Shown: piece by piece, positions 45,651 to 57,446 of the stretch
Numbering within the stretch: position 1 is the first letter of the stretch
Layout: each line of letters starts with the position of its first letter
NCBI GenBank assembly: GCA_028023455.1
Contig: JAQFVV010000027.1
Location: forward strand, 4,461,845-4,525,844
Length of the DNA: 64,000 nucleotides
Direction: 5' to 3'
Origin: Epiperipatus broadwayi
Lineage: Eukaryota; Onychophora; Udeonychophora; Euonychophora; Peripatidae
The notes under the pieces: model-generated
Told to the model about the DNA's origin: nothing
The model's database searches: none
What the model saw: the letters and a program-made list of their open reading frames with translations, nothing else
Program-made: the position numbers and the translations under genes

Positions 45651-47339
45651 TTAATATTAGCTCCAATATAAAGTTTCAACTCAGTTAATGATCAATACAG
45701 TTATAAACTTCCTTCGTACATGACAAATTTCAACTTTCCTTTTTACACAAGTATGTTATTATTATTGTTGATCACATTAATTTTCCTAGCCATGGGAAAG
45801 GAGACTCTGACCATTGTTACAGAACTGAAGAAACTGACCTGGTATCAGATGTAAATAATTATGTGAGTTAACCTCGCTATAAAATTTTAAATTATAAATT
45901 TTTTATTTTAGGTTATTATATTCAATAGTAAATGCCTCAGTACATTAGAACCAGTTTGGAAACTTCCAGTCTTCCTTAATGAGGCTAAAACCAGAAGGGA
46001 GAAGGAGATATTACAGCATTATACTACCTGGTATCCACTAATTACTTAAGTTTACAATAGATGGCGCTAAAATGGAATGAAGATTTGCTCTGGGAAGAAA
46101 TTTATCATATTTATTATGTTGTTGTTGTTTTTTTTCACAAGACTGGGGCAGATTTTGCGAATTTTAAAAAGTAATGCTTTTCCTTTAATTAATTCAATTG
46201 CTTAAACTAAATAAAATATTATAAACACTTGAGATATTTTAATTAGTTATTAAATGCGGATAACATCAATTGGTGCAAATAGGACAAAGCTTGAAAAGAT
46301 TTTTATCTTAATATTTTTAATTAACATCCAATATCTGGAAAAAAAAAAAAGTGAAAAATGAATTTTGGAGTTACGGAAATATTTTTACCTAAACTAAAAA
46401 TTAAAACATTTTATTATGTTATTGTTTTTATTGTTGTTGTTATTTCTAAATATAAGTTGCTGCAAATAAATACCCATAAAGGAACAAAAAAAAAAAACTC
46501 TTAAAGTGCTATCAACTTCATCCCTACTTTTTGTTATATATAAACATGCAAAAAGACTCATTGGATCCACTTTTCATGTCTACTGCATTGTGTTCAAATC
46601 TGGGTCAAGTGAAATTCTTTTCAAAAAGATTTGGAATTTTTTCCTCAAGTATGTTGCTTTTGACCATTCAACTTTGGTTAGCTTTGAACTAATCCAGTTA
46701 ACTATTCAAACATGGTTAGTAAATGGGTATCTATCTATCCTTAGCTAGAAGACAAAACAAAGAAGGGAAAACTACTCACTGACATTAGCAAGCATGATCA
46801 TTATTGTCTTTTTCTTTCCTATCTCAGAAGGACTGTTTTTCTCTATACTGGGCTACTTAGGGTTTAAAAGATAGATTTATATTTTTATAAGCATTATGTT
46901 ATATTTATATGTATTTTAAGTTTCCTGCTTGAAAATATATTTAGTATCTAGACAATAGAGCGCTACAATCAAGCAATTACACATACTTATTATTAATAAT
47001 AGTATATCATTGCTTGTCATAATATTTTAACTTATTTTAAATCCCAGTGTTAGAGCCGTATCATAATCTATATCAAACTTGACATCATTAAGATTAATAT
47101 AATGCATTTAATATTTTTTTTAAAAATAACGAATAACTTTAACTACTTTTATTCTCTCCTATGTTATGAAATATAAATATTAATGTTTAACTGAGGTTTA
47201 AAGTTTATATCTAAGTTAGAAATGATGTCATTTCTAACCTAATGCATGATTAAAAATAATAATCGTTAATGTATTGATCTGAAATAGATAGTATTAAAGT
47301 TATGAGTTGAAAAAAGTTTGGCACGTGTTAATCGTAATA
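45651..47339. other. Unassigned stretch
   Basis: No firm feature. At 45793-45850 ATGGGAAAGGAGACTCTGAC starts a short open run of about 20 codons. AATAGATGGCGCTA lies at about 46056-46069. The plus frame 46506-46748 is open for 80 codons but unremarkable. Confidence 0.35.
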
Positions 47340-48520
47340 ATTTTTACAAAATTATAACTCTGCTAGTACTATTCCGAAGGTCACAGAGATAAAATGGCGG
47401 ACTTGAAAACAGGCAGCTCGATTATCAATCGAGTGCTCGAATAGCGTATACCTTCCCAAGCAGCAAAGTATTCTATTAGTTTTATTTTACAATTTCAAAG
47501 CTGTGAATCTTAATATAAAATTCAAATATATATAATAAATTTGCAGTTTTTTGTTGGTTTAAGTGAGATTCAAATCGAAATATGTACTATTATTTACGAG
47601 GTGAGATTAATTACATTAAATAATGATAGTTATTTTTATCTACAGATTAAGATAAAACCAAAGGAACTCAATTGTTTAGAAACTTGTTGGTTTATTGTTT
47701 AAAAGTTTGTCGATTAACAAAATAGTTTAAACTAAACAAAAGGACTCTTTGTTCGTTTAGCGCATTAATTGTTTATATCTTCGTTCAGAATTACTGATGA
47801 ATTTAGAGGGTTTGGTCGAGGTACTAAATTTTACAATACTGTACTTTATTTTCCTAAAACATTATTATCTTTGTTTTTAAAGAAAAGCTCATTACAATTC
47901 TGTTTGTGAGAAAAATGGCGTCCGAATAGTAAATCTAGTATATTACCAAACGATTATTTGTTTCTAAATTTCATTTGTTAAAAGAGAAAAAATTATTCAT
48001 CTAAAGTACACTAAAACAAAATATTATTTTTATGGTAGATTTAGATTAAGTATTTTTACGTGATTTGATAATGCAAAAGATAAGTTAAAATTATTTTCTA
48101 TTATATAGTTTGTGTTATTATCCTCGTTAAAATCGCGTTAATAAATCTTAATTGTTAATAAAATATATGTCATTTTGAAATCTTCAAAATAATTGAAATT
48201 ATTTATAATTACTATTATGTTAATAGAAACTTTAAAAGGAATAGTTTATTGTCTTTTATTACGTTATAACAAAAGTCTATTCCATTTATTAAAATAGTTA
48301 TTTTAAAGCTACGTAATCTTTTGATTAAAAACCTTCGATTTTAAACAATCGCAAAGATATAAATAAAATATATTCAAATATTATTTTACAAAATAATACA
48401 TTAAAATAATAGAATAAGTTTATTGCTTGGATATTCTTGGAAAAATTCTAGAATTAGTGATAGAGAGCTAAGCCGCCGGCCATGGATTTTGAAGTTGGAC
48501 AGGAATGATATTACATTTAT
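47340..48520 (+). promoter_or_regulatory. CpG-bearing repeat-poor stretch, possible host promoter or first exon
   Basis: CpG dinucleotides, rare elsewhere in the window, are comparatively frequent here, and no mobile family is recognised. AAAATGGCGGACTTG (47392-47406) and AAAATGGCGTCCGAATAG (47914-47931) each resemble the YY1/Pho-type motif common near animal promoters; both ATGs open only short frames (16 and 4 codons). Near the right edge, CCGCCGGCCATGG (48472-48484) is strikingly G+C-rich and gives a start context, but the frame closes after eight codons. I infer a promoter or 5' UTR; no transcript structure can be proven. Confidence 0.35.
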
Positions 48521-49606
48521 AAGTGTTTTCGTTAATTGAAATCATGTTTGTTAACTGAATATCTGAATACTGCGACCAACTGCTAACATCTGATTATCAT
48601 AGGTAACACATTCGTTATTTCTTGACACTAAACACAATTTATTCTAGGATTTCAGTTTTGGAGCACATCACAAACAAAACTAAATATAAAACAACTATAA
48701 ATAATTACCAGTTAAAGAAAATATTTGAGTCTTTCTCTACTATCTTAATATAACTAGGTACCCATTTGCTGATCGGTAATTGAATAGCTTTTAACAGACT
48801 GACAAAGTCCTAAGTTTACTTGGAAATCTTCAGCTATATATTTATCTAAATGTATATAAAGTTGTGCATGATATATGTGTGTACACACGCACGTATGTAC
48901 ACGGATAAAAAGTAAAATGTTGCAATATTTTAGAAATAGCAGCAACCAACTCCAAGAAAGAGGGGGAAGTAGAAAGTCGATAATAATACATTAGAAATGA
49001 ATTTTGCTATGACTATACAAACCAATCTGTAAACCATAAATATATTATATAGAACATGCTGTCATTTATTCTGTTTACCTGATATTTTACAATACAGTCT
49101 ATTAACATCTGTAGGATTTTTCATTCTGAATTATTTCAATACTATGACTAATCATAGCTTTCCATTTGCTCTCCAATTTAATCTATTCTCTGCCACAGCC
49201 ACATCTTCGTAATTAAAACAATCAAACTTAGGAATTTTTAGAATGTCTCCTAATTAATCTTTATAACTTAAACCCACTGTAAGGTCAAAGCTTTTCTGAC
49301 AGATTTCTCTAAAAAAAAAAACAATGAACAGCATAGGATTATTCAGCCAATTGCCAAATGATGTGTTTTAGATATTTTTATTTTTACTCTTCTATCTAAA
49401 AATATAGTTGTCTCTAGATTGGTGAGAGCTCCATATCTAAAACAAATCCTTATACCTACTTGAGAATTAAGAATTCAAAGTTTGTCTAGCCTGGGTTCAA
49501 ACTTCATCTTCTGGTCATGGCAATGAAATATGATAATCATTGCATCACAAAACTTCTCAAGATTATGCACATTTGAGGCCTGACTTAAGATAATACACAT
49601 TTGAGG
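48521..49606. other. Unassigned stretch
   Basis: No gene recognised. TAGCCTGGGTTCAAACTTC (about 49488-49506) is B-box-like without a matching A box. A 25-base phrase ending in TTTGAGGCCTGA is directly repeated at about 49565-49612, at the mariner edge. Confidence 0.4.
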
Positions 49607-50481
49607 CCTGACAATTAAGTTTATGAACCCATCCTAGAAAAAGTGTTACATACTTCATTTCTGAATTTCACTACAGTTGCCTTCAAAGAACTCCATTTGG
49701 CAATATTCAATAACAGCAGACACTAGTCCATCCTTTGAAGCAATTTTGGAACTCTTTTTCTGGAATGGCCATCCAGACTATTGTCATATTATCCTTGATG
49801 TCCTGAATGTTATCAAAATGTCTTCCTTTCAATATTTTCCTTGTCTTCTGATAAAGAAAAATACCATTGGAACCAAATTAGGTGAGTAGGGAGAGTATTC
49901 CAATAGTTATTTGTTTATTGGTTAAAAATTCCCTCTCAAATAATATATTGTTAGCTGATGCATTGTTGTGATGCAAGAGGTGCGACTTGCGGATAAAAGT
50001 TCAGGTTGTTTTGTGTAACTTTTTCAAGCTGTCTTTCAGTACATCCAAATAGTAATCTTGGTTAACTGTTGGTACAGTTGGTACAAGTTCATAATGAACA
50101 ATTCTTCTGATTTCAAAAAAGATTAGCAATATTTTTTGACACGTAATTTGGACTGATGGAATATTTTTAGTCATGGGGAAATGGCTAATTTTTATTATGC
50201 AATATCCTATAAAACATGGACTAACATGTCCCTCATTTTACTTCTACTGTTGCCACATTTGCAAGATATTTAATGTTTTCTCATTGCTCTAATTTAAACT
50301 CCAGAATTCTCATGACAATGCGCAAAAACATGCATTGACAATAATGAAAGATACTGCTACTCATTGATATGAACACAGTGTTGAGATGCTGATATATCAA
50401 AATTATATAACATTACCAAATTGCTGTACAGTGCTGTCAATATAAGTTCATGGTGGCAAATTGATAAACTTACTTGTCTGA
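49607..50481 (-). mobile_element. mariner-family transposon, decayed (mariner-1)
   Basis: The left end CCTGACAATTAAGTTTATGA (49607) is matched by an inverted, eroded right end (GATAAACTTACTTGTCTG, to about 50481). Minus-strand translation with frameshifts gives HHNNASANN-LFEREFLTNKQI, then YSPYSPNLVPMVFFF, LKGRHFDNIQDIKDNM, AIPEKEFQNCFKGW and a final FFEG. These are the conserved end of mariner (D,D34D) transposase: the HHDNA-type block, the YSPDLAP-type block and the LKGRHFD block. The Asp in HHDNA is changed to Asn, and several frameshifts are present. At about 875 bp it is shorter than a complete mariner, and most of the N-terminal half is missing. Inactive. Confidence 0.85.
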
Positions 50482-50590
50482 TCTTTATGTTATATGTATG
50501 CATATGTAAATAGTGCATCCATACATTGACTAATAGAATTCTGAGTGCATGCATACACGTACTCAATTATTATCTACACATATGATAGTA

Positions 50591-51426
50591 TACCCAAAAA
50601 TAACCAGAACCATTTTTTGAGAGTGAGTGTATTGTAGTACATGCTTTTCCTGCTAGATGCTTCTTTCATGGGTCCCCCTAAATCAGTCAGCAGTGAATTA
50701 TCATCGTGAAGTTGAGATGGTATGTCATAAATGTTTTTCTTAAGTGTCTTGTTTATTTGTCAATTTTTATAATGGCTGAAAAGTTGGACACAATGTGAGA
50801 TTCTGTTTTTGTTAAGGGAAAATGGCAAGGGAAACCATTATAATGCTTAAAATAGCTTGCAAGCGAACTGGTCCAAGAAAAACATTACCTTTACAATGGG
50901 TTCAATGGAAGGTCAATTCATCACATCCTAAAAAAGCATGATGAGTGAAGTCTAACGCCAAGAGAGGAACATATTGATCTTTTTTTTATGCAAACAACAT
51001 TTTTCACTTAGAATTTGTTTGTAACAGTCAGATGTTTACCTACAAGTTCTGAAATGTTTGTATGATGTACTAAAATGAAAACATCACAATTTGTGACAAA
51101 GTAGTGATTCACAATGATAATGCATTAGTACAAAAAGTCTTAAGGATAAAACAATTTTAAATTAAAATCTGCACCCAACCATATTCTTCTGATGTTACTT
51201 CATGTGGCATCTTTTATTCCCCCAAATGAGATAAATGTAAAAATAATGGAGGTATTAAAATGCATCACTTTGAAAGATTTTCAGGACTCCTTTGAAAAAT
51301 GAAAAACACATTTAGACTAGTGCATTGCAGGAAATAGGCAGTACTTTGAAAAGAATTCAAATTGTAACACTTAAAAATGAATACACAATTTTTTTATTAC
51401 AAAATTCCTGTTATTTTTGGATACCC
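50591..51426 (+). mobile_element. mariner-family transposon, decayed (mariner-2)
   Basis: The ends TACCCAAAAATAACCAGAA (50591) and TTCCTGTTATTTTTGGATAC (51405-51424) are inverted copies, with TA beside the left end. Near the right end plus-strand reading gives TSCGIFYSPK, then TLKDFQDSFEK-KTHLD-CI and QYFEK. This is the C-terminal pattern of mariner transposases (CDFxLFPK ... KDFQDxFxxWKxRxxxCI ... YFEGD). The catalytic core is deleted and stops are frequent. The ends differ from those of mariner-1, so this is a separate subfamily in the opposite orientation. Confidence 0.8.
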
Positions 51427-51869
51427 CTCATACATCTAGGATTATTGGATATCGAATAGTAAGAGTTGTGAACTCAAAAGGAAAAAAATCGAATATTGAT
51501 TCCTAAATAAAAAAATAAAAGTTTGTCATGTTGGTGAATGAAACTATTATATCATAAATAAATGAATCTCATGGAATCTTGAATAATCAATCATATAATA
51601 TACAATAATTTTGCATTGTTGTTTTTATAATTTATTTTATATCCAAATATTATTAAAATGTTTTAATTTTTATCGTAGAAAAATAAAATATATATTGTTT
51701 CTTCTCTTTCTTTTTATATATGAGACCTATCATATTTATGTGGAAGATCATTTATTAACCATTAACAATTATGGATCTAAATCATTCTTCTTTTTTTTAA
51801 GTAAAGAACTTCTATTTTGTTATCTGTTTTATTTTTAGTGGAATATACTTTAATTTTATTTTTATCGAA
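51427..51869. other. A+T-rich spacer
   Basis: The frame 51611-51838 is a low-complexity Phe/Tyr/Leu run; nothing is recognised. Confidence 0.5.
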
Positions 51870-51952
51870 AAAAAAAAAATCAGTCATATATCACGTGACT
51901 CAGTTTTTAACAAGTTTAACAATTGAATCATGTGATATATGACTTTTTTTTT
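51870..51952. repeat. Hairpin element (about 83 bp)
   Basis: AAAAATCAGTCATATATCAC, then GTGACTCA, pairs with TGAATCATGTGATATATGAC followed by a T run. The arms are about 30 bp around a loop of about 20 bases. It is either a tiny MITE or a remnant of a fold-back element. Confidence 0.65.
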
Positions 51953-53390
51953 GGTTGACTATTTATAGTCTTTGCTTTAAAGTCTTAAGCAGTGTTATAT
52001 TGCTAAGGCTATTAATATATGGTTTGGCTGAAGATTACTCAACCTCATGTAGCTATTTAAGTTAGATAGCTGGGTTTGAAGACATTTAGGTGTCTAAAAA
52101 TTTCAGATTTTCTACTTAATAGTTAACATTTAGATAAATTCTGGCTTTGGCTTGGTATTTTTAGATCTAGTTTCTGAAACTACCTAGCATCTCACTGAGG
52201 AGTGCCAAAGCATGAAATCATTGGTCTGAGGTTAGGAAATGTTTTTTTAAATAGAGATTTTTAAATGCTTTGTTTAGCTGGCATTTATCAATAAAGCTTG
52301 TTATAGCAAATTCGGACATCTCTTTGTTTTTATTTTTTATAAGTATATTAATCCTTTTGACAGCTAATAGCAACCACATGGATTACATTTCCAACTTTTT
52401 ATTTTATTATATTTTTTCAATTTTAAAATTACTTCTTAGAAATATTAAATAACTATTTTGAAAAATAATATTTAATAATACATATATTGAACTAATATAT
52501 ATAGTTCGTGACTGTTTTGGCATTTGGTAATATTTTAAAAGCTAAAAGTAAAATTTAAAAATCGTTCAAAAGACACAACTTAGTTTTTTTTATAATTAAT
52601 ATAATTTGTTTTAGATATGTACAATGAAAGTTATTTATGCATTTAGTATTATCTATTTAATTAAAAATAAAAAGTTGAAATTGGAAGGAATAAAAATACT
52701 TGCAGATTATTAATCTAGATAAATAAAGGAAATTCCAAACGCAAGAGATTACAACCAAAATTTTAAGGCTTATTAAAGATGGCCAAAATAATTTATAAAA
52801 AAACAACAACTTTGTAACAAAAAAGAAAAATAAATGTATAAGATTATCAAAGAATATACGCGCAGAAATCTAAAAAACTGACCTGAGATTATAAAAGAGG
52901 CAGGAAAACTGCAAACAGGGTTTTTTTGCTAAAGTTTTGTGCGCCTGGATGAGTGAGAGGACAGGACCTAATTGTAGCTCTCTTGTTCTCTCAACTATAA
53001 TAAAAATTCAAAAATACTCATTTGCTGAACCAATGCATCAGGCATGAATAGAAACCAGGGTGTTCTGCAGATGCCTCTTATTGTAAAGAGGTCACTCCAA
53101 AAGCTTTGCATTTACCATACCTTACAACTGACCAGAAACATGAAAATGTCAACAGAAAAAATCAGTTAACTTCCAATGAGATCGGGATCCCAAGAAATAC
53201 ATGTATGTTACAAGAATCTATGGTCTACACCAAATTACCAGTAAACTACTATTATTCATACCCTAACTTATGTCTAATTATATGTTTGCAAACTAAATTT
53301 AACTATAAGCTTTAACTACGAATTTTAAACACCGATAAAGAGACATTTATATTTTTTCCAGAGATGTCTGCCCATCCCTCATATATGTAT
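51953..53390. other. Unassigned stretch
   Basis: No gene recognised. TCTGGCTTTGGCTTGGTATT (about 52139-52158) recalls the SINE-like wording at 3.55 and 15.14 kb. GATGAGTGAGAGGACAGGAC (about 52949-52968) opens a 30-codon frame without identity. Confidence 0.35.
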
Positions 53391-53570
53391 TATATGGTTT
53401 ATGTCCTCTACATGAAGGGTCAGATTGACTTTAGGTCAACATAGGTGTGATGAGACTCTTGGCCTCAGGATGGCATTTGAGCATTCCATCATCAGATTTT
53501 CAATTGGATGATGATTGAAGAGTTGGAGTGTAGAGTGGATTGAAGTCTGTTCATTAAAGTATGAACATAG
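53391..53570 (+). mobile_element. Family F, 5' fragment
   Basis: ACATGAAGGGTCAGATTGAC, GGTCAACATAGGTGTGATGA, GAGCATTCCATCATCAGATT, TTGAAGAGTTGGAGTGTAGA and GTTCATTAAAGTATGAACAT follow the 5' third of family F and stop before the tRNA-like patch. Confidence 0.6.
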
Positions 53571-55014
53571 ATTTTTAGAAAAAATTGTAACAAGAACTTT
53601 TAATTATTTGCTGTACATTATTATTTGGATGAGCATGGGTATGTTCTTTATAATTTTATTAATAATTTATCATTTAAATATTTTAATTGATTTTAATAAA
53701 ATATTTAGCATTAATATAATTATCACTTTCTTTGTACATTCTTAATTTTGTTATGTAGATTTTATTATTAATATTGCTGTCTCTAAATGCTATGGATATC
53801 TAGTCATTTTTATTGAAATTATTACCAATTAATATTCTACTTAGTTTGTTTTTGCTATCAAATGAACAGAAAATCTGTAATTGCTACAGAATAGCTGCAA
53901 TTGAGTCCCTTTAGGCCAAATTGTAACCATAAACAGAAAGGGCTAAATCAGTTGGTACATTTTAATACAGACAAATGAAATATTTGGATTGTTTTTTGAC
54001 TAATGATATGAGAATTTAAATATCCATCTTAATGACTTCCTTAGTTCTGTATGAGTAGTTAAAGCAGCTGTGTGTAAGTTTATGATGTATGGAGAATTTT
54101 AAAAAAAAAGAAATGTGATTTGCAATTATAATTTTAAAAATATATATTTGAAGTTTTCATAACATCAAAAGGATGTGCAAATATTGCAGTATATTTTTCA
54201 AAAGTACTTTGAAAGATATTAATTAATAGATTGTTTCCAGACATAGATGAATATCTCAATGTAGATTTTAGACAAGGCATTATTTGTCTTTCAAGATAAA
54301 TGTAAAAAAAATTAATCACTGAAGATGTAATTTATATATTACCTTTAATGATTTGAATGAGGCATTTCACTCTGTTAACTAAAAAGATTTGAGGCCATGT
54401 ATAGAAATAGAGAGTAATCTACTATTTTTTTATCTATATCATTCATCTTCTATGTGAAGGTGTGAGGAAAAGCATTAATACTTGTAATGGAAAATTTGAG
54501 CCATTTGAAATAAAATATGCTGCTAAACAAGGATATGAACTGATTTTTGAAATTAATTATAGGCAGTTTTATAAAAGCCATTACGATCAAATATAACTTA
54601 GATAGGAAAATTTTTAATTTGTATCAATTAAAAGCAAAAATGAGGGCTAAATTTTTGGGACTTTCATATTTGCCAGTAAGGTAATAAGTGGACTAAGTCT
54701 GCATTTCAAAACATTAACTACAAAACATTTTTAATGATTTAAAAAATGGTTGAATGGTTTTATTGTGGGAGAATTTATAAAAAGTTTAAATGCTGTAGGT
54801 GCCAGCACTGTAAGCAATTCTAGAATTTTACTCTCCAGAGTTTGCAACTCTTCGCACTTAACCATGCAGGTCTTTAATATCTACAATGATCAGTAAGTCA
54901 TGTTTTTTTTAATTTATTAAGCATTAATTTCTAAATCAAAATTTTTATGATTTTAATGTCTTAAATTCAAATCATAAAGATTTTGATTTAGTAATTAACC
55001 CCAATAAATGCCCC
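53571..55014. other. A+T-rich stretch, nothing recognised
   Basis: No gene or repeat family that I can support. Confidence 0.45.
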
Positions 55015-55150
55015 AAATGGTTTGGTACAGGTGATAAAGCATCTGACATGGAATCAAGTGGTTCCCATGGGGCTTGGATTAGGAAGTCCCAGGATCTATT
55101 CTGGCACTCAGATTGGAATATTTCAGGATTGATTTGGCATTAGTGCTCAC
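55015..55150 (+). mobile_element. SINE-B-like tRNA-derived copy, decayed
   Basis: AATGGTTTGGTACAGGTGAT, then AAAGCATCTGACATGGAA, and later GGAAGTCCCAGGATCTATTC TGGCAC follow the head of SINE-B at 56929 (GTTTGACGCAGTTGGTAATG CATCTG, GCAAGTCCCAGGATCGATTC), with a 25-base insertion between the boxes. The tail is not clear. Confidence 0.55.
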
Positions 55151-55297
55151 ATTTCTGGCCCTCAAAGACAATAGAACCATTAGCATGTTTTTTTACTTCA
55201 ATAAATAAAATTTTAAGTTTTTATCAGTATGTAAATAGTAGAGAAATCTTAAGAAATGTTTATTTTGGTCAGTTATCTGGTCGATTTTTTTCTTGTA

Positions 55298-55367
55298 TTT
55301 GGTGGCTGAGTGGTTAGCACAGTGGCCTTACAAGCAGTTGTTCCCCGGCTAACGCTTTGACACATTA
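55298..55367 (+). mobile_element. SINE-A copy, plus strand, T arm deleted
   Basis: TTTGGTGGCTGAGTGGTTAG, then CACAGTGGCCTTACAAGCAG and TTGTTCC, jumping to CCGGCTAACGCTTTGACACA and a short A7 tail. It has the A box, the anticodon-arm region and the 3' tail of SINE-A, but the B box is gone, so it is transcriptionally dead. Confidence 0.75.
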
Positions 55368-55647
55368 AAAAAACATTGATATGTGGAGATAAATTTATAA
55401 AAGATGGGTTGATTTCGCGTCTCATCTTTAATTTTTTGTATTTTAATTTACAGGTGTCAAACTTACTCCACCCACAACTTTGACACCATCCACTCCAGAT
55501 AAATACAGTAATGATTATCATTAATCATTTATTAAATTAGAGATTATCTCTAGCCCAGATATAAAATTTAAACCTCAGTTAAAGATTAATATATGTGATC
55601 TTTAATTTTTATTTTTGATCTATTTTTTTTTTTGCTTCTGAAATTAG

Positions 55648-55696
55648 AATGGCTATACTAATTTACCAGTGACTACTATTGATGATGACGATATAG
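55648..55696 (+). other. Possible host exon (49 bp), very tentative
   Basis: A T11 tract and TTGCTTCTGAAATTAG form a good acceptor up to 55647. The next bases read NGYTNLPVTTIDDDDI in one frame and stop at ATAG|GTTATT, a usable though not strong donor. The residue mix is protein-like and differs from the Phe/Tyr/Ile-rich random frames of this region. I do not recognise the product, and neighbouring exons are not visible. An A+T-rich intron can mimic such signals by chance. Confidence 0.25.
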
Positions 55697-56402
55697 GTTA
55701 TTGTTATTTACCTATAGGCTTCGATTTGACTTGCATTCTTGGAAATCAATTAAACGATAACATGCCCATTTATATAATTCTCAATATACTATACTTCAGT
55801 AATGAGTATTTCATAATTGATTTCTCCATTATTATTTGGAAACGGCTTTTCTATTGGCAGACGTTAGCAAAATAACATCACTGCATGATATAGGCAATAT
55901 TAAATAATCAATTATTTAAAATGAATACAGTATTTATAAAAGAAAGAATGGAAAAATAAAAGGAAAACAATCATATATATATAAAGGTATATATCCGTTT
56001 ATGAATAATTACTGGAGGAGGAGAAGTAAGTGGGAAAATGAAATTGAGTTTAAATTTTATTATAAGTCAGAAATTTAATCAATATATAGAAACAATCAAA
56101 GTTAACGGCATTTTTCCTTTGCCTAACTTGGTTACTAATTGTGGTTTCAAAACAACATAAGGATAGCTTAGTAACCAGTTATTAAAAAATAGCTTAATAT
56201 TAATTGTTTAAAAATGTTCAGCTACTTGGAAAAAAAAAATACTAAAAGGTTTGGACACAGTTGTCAATATATTAAATATGTGTGCGTGTATATATATATA
56301 GTTCTATAGTCTCTCTAAATACGTGTTTGCATAATGAGGTTGTTTTTTTTTTTTCATTAGGATAGTGTCTGTGGAAAAATTATATTCACTATGTTTACTT
56401 AA
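55697..56402. other. A+T-rich stretch, nothing recognised
   Basis: A short (TA)n lies at about 56290-56300. No gene or repeat family recognised. Confidence 0.5.
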
Positions 56403-56565
56403 TGAAAAATATAGCCGCAGTGTGATTTTCACTTCGCCGTCTTTTTCACATGCCTTTGGTCATAGGTTTATGATCCCACTCTCCACAAGGTGTTAAAAGC
56501 CAATAAAAACCAGTCCTTAACTTGCTTGAGAGTGATGTATTGAAAATTACTCTACAGAAATATTT
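56403..56565. mobile_element. MITE-G, copy 2 (short)
   Basis: The right end GAGAGTGATGTATTGAAAAT, then TACTCTACAGAAATAT (to about 56565), matches MITE-G copy 1. The left end ATAGCCGCAGTGTGATTTTC ACTT is a degraded inverted partner. The centre shares CACAAGGTGTTA with copy 1. Confidence 0.5.
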
Positions 56566-56928
56566 TTTCATTAATCTAACGAACGCCTAATAAAAATTAT
56601 TAAGATACTATGTTTACTGTTTGAATTATACACCTAGTGTGAGCCTAATGTTAAAAATATCTTTTTTAAATTTAATAAAATAATAATAATAGATAACAAA
56701 ATATACATTATTATTTAAATATATTACTTTTTGTATTCTTATCTATTTTAGGGTATAATTTTATTTAAATACACCTATTAGCAAAATAAAGAAACGTGTA
56801 GAGATTAACTCCTTTAATTTTGTAATTGAAGTCGTATATTTAACAGTAATCAATTATGTGTTTTATGGTTTGTGTTTGTCTATATTTGCATAGTCAGTGA
56901 TTGTTAAATTCCATTTATGAAATAGATG

Positions 56929-57065
56929 TTCTGCGCGGTTTGACGCAGTTGGTAATGCATCTGTCTTAGGATCGGCAAGTCCCAGGATCGATTCGGGCGC
57001 TCGCAGGTCGTCGCCCTAACTCCTTATGAATTACCGAGCAATAAATCCATAGCCTTTTTTTTTTA
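56929..57065 (+). mobile_element. SINE-B copy with target-site duplication (reference copy)
   Basis: Identical 12-bp direct repeats ATGAAATAGATG flank it (56917-56928 and 57066-57077). The 137-bp body has an A box (TTTGACGCAGTTGG) and a B box (GGATCGATTCG), and CTGCG pairs with CGCAG as acceptor remnant. Next is a 3' unit CCTTATGAATTACCGAGCAA TAAATCC and a T10 tract directly before the second repeat. CpG sites survive, so it is young. The end is poly(T), not poly(A). Confidence 0.88.
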
Positions 57066-57077
57066 ATGAAATAGATG

Positions 57078-57440
57078 AGTGACCAACAGCCTGGGTTGTG
57101 TTAATCTGTTGATGAGATTCCCATAAATAAATAATTACATTATTAAATATTATTAATAAAAAATTAATTTTAAAAACTCTGTTCTAATATTTATAATATA
57201 TAAAACAGAGGCCTAAAATTATGGGTGGCTTATTTGCAGCAAAACGAGAGAAGAGCTAAAGTAATAGGACTGTCATGTAGCGTCTCATAAGTCTCTTTAT
57301 AAATATCGTTTTGTAATATATACATTCGATGCTTATAATTATACAATAAAGAGAAATATATATACATTTTCAGCAATTCATTTTTAAAAGCTAACTAATT
57401 ATGAAAATGCTTTTAAAAAAGTTACATTAAAATTATTTCT
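57078..57440. other. Unassigned stretch left of the exon candidate
   Basis: Nothing certain. On the minus strand about 57221-57300 reads open for about 25 codons (DIYKETYETLHDSP, ALLSF) but no splice acceptor is convincing. Confidence 0.3.
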
Positions 57441-57446
57441 ACTTAC

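Noticed and set aside
49677-49889. A 70-codon plus-strand frame
   Set aside because: Antisense shadow of the mariner-1 transposase.
55273-55521. An 82-codon minus-strand frame with several Cys and Trp residues
   Set aside because: It overlaps the antisense of the plus-strand SINE-A fragment; the Trp/Cys content is that of the tRNA-like sequence.
57221-57300. A short minus-strand open stretch (DIYKETYETLHDSP) as exon 2 of the 57.45 kb candidate
   Set aside because: No convincing splice acceptor precedes it and the residues give no recognisable match; kept only as a remark.
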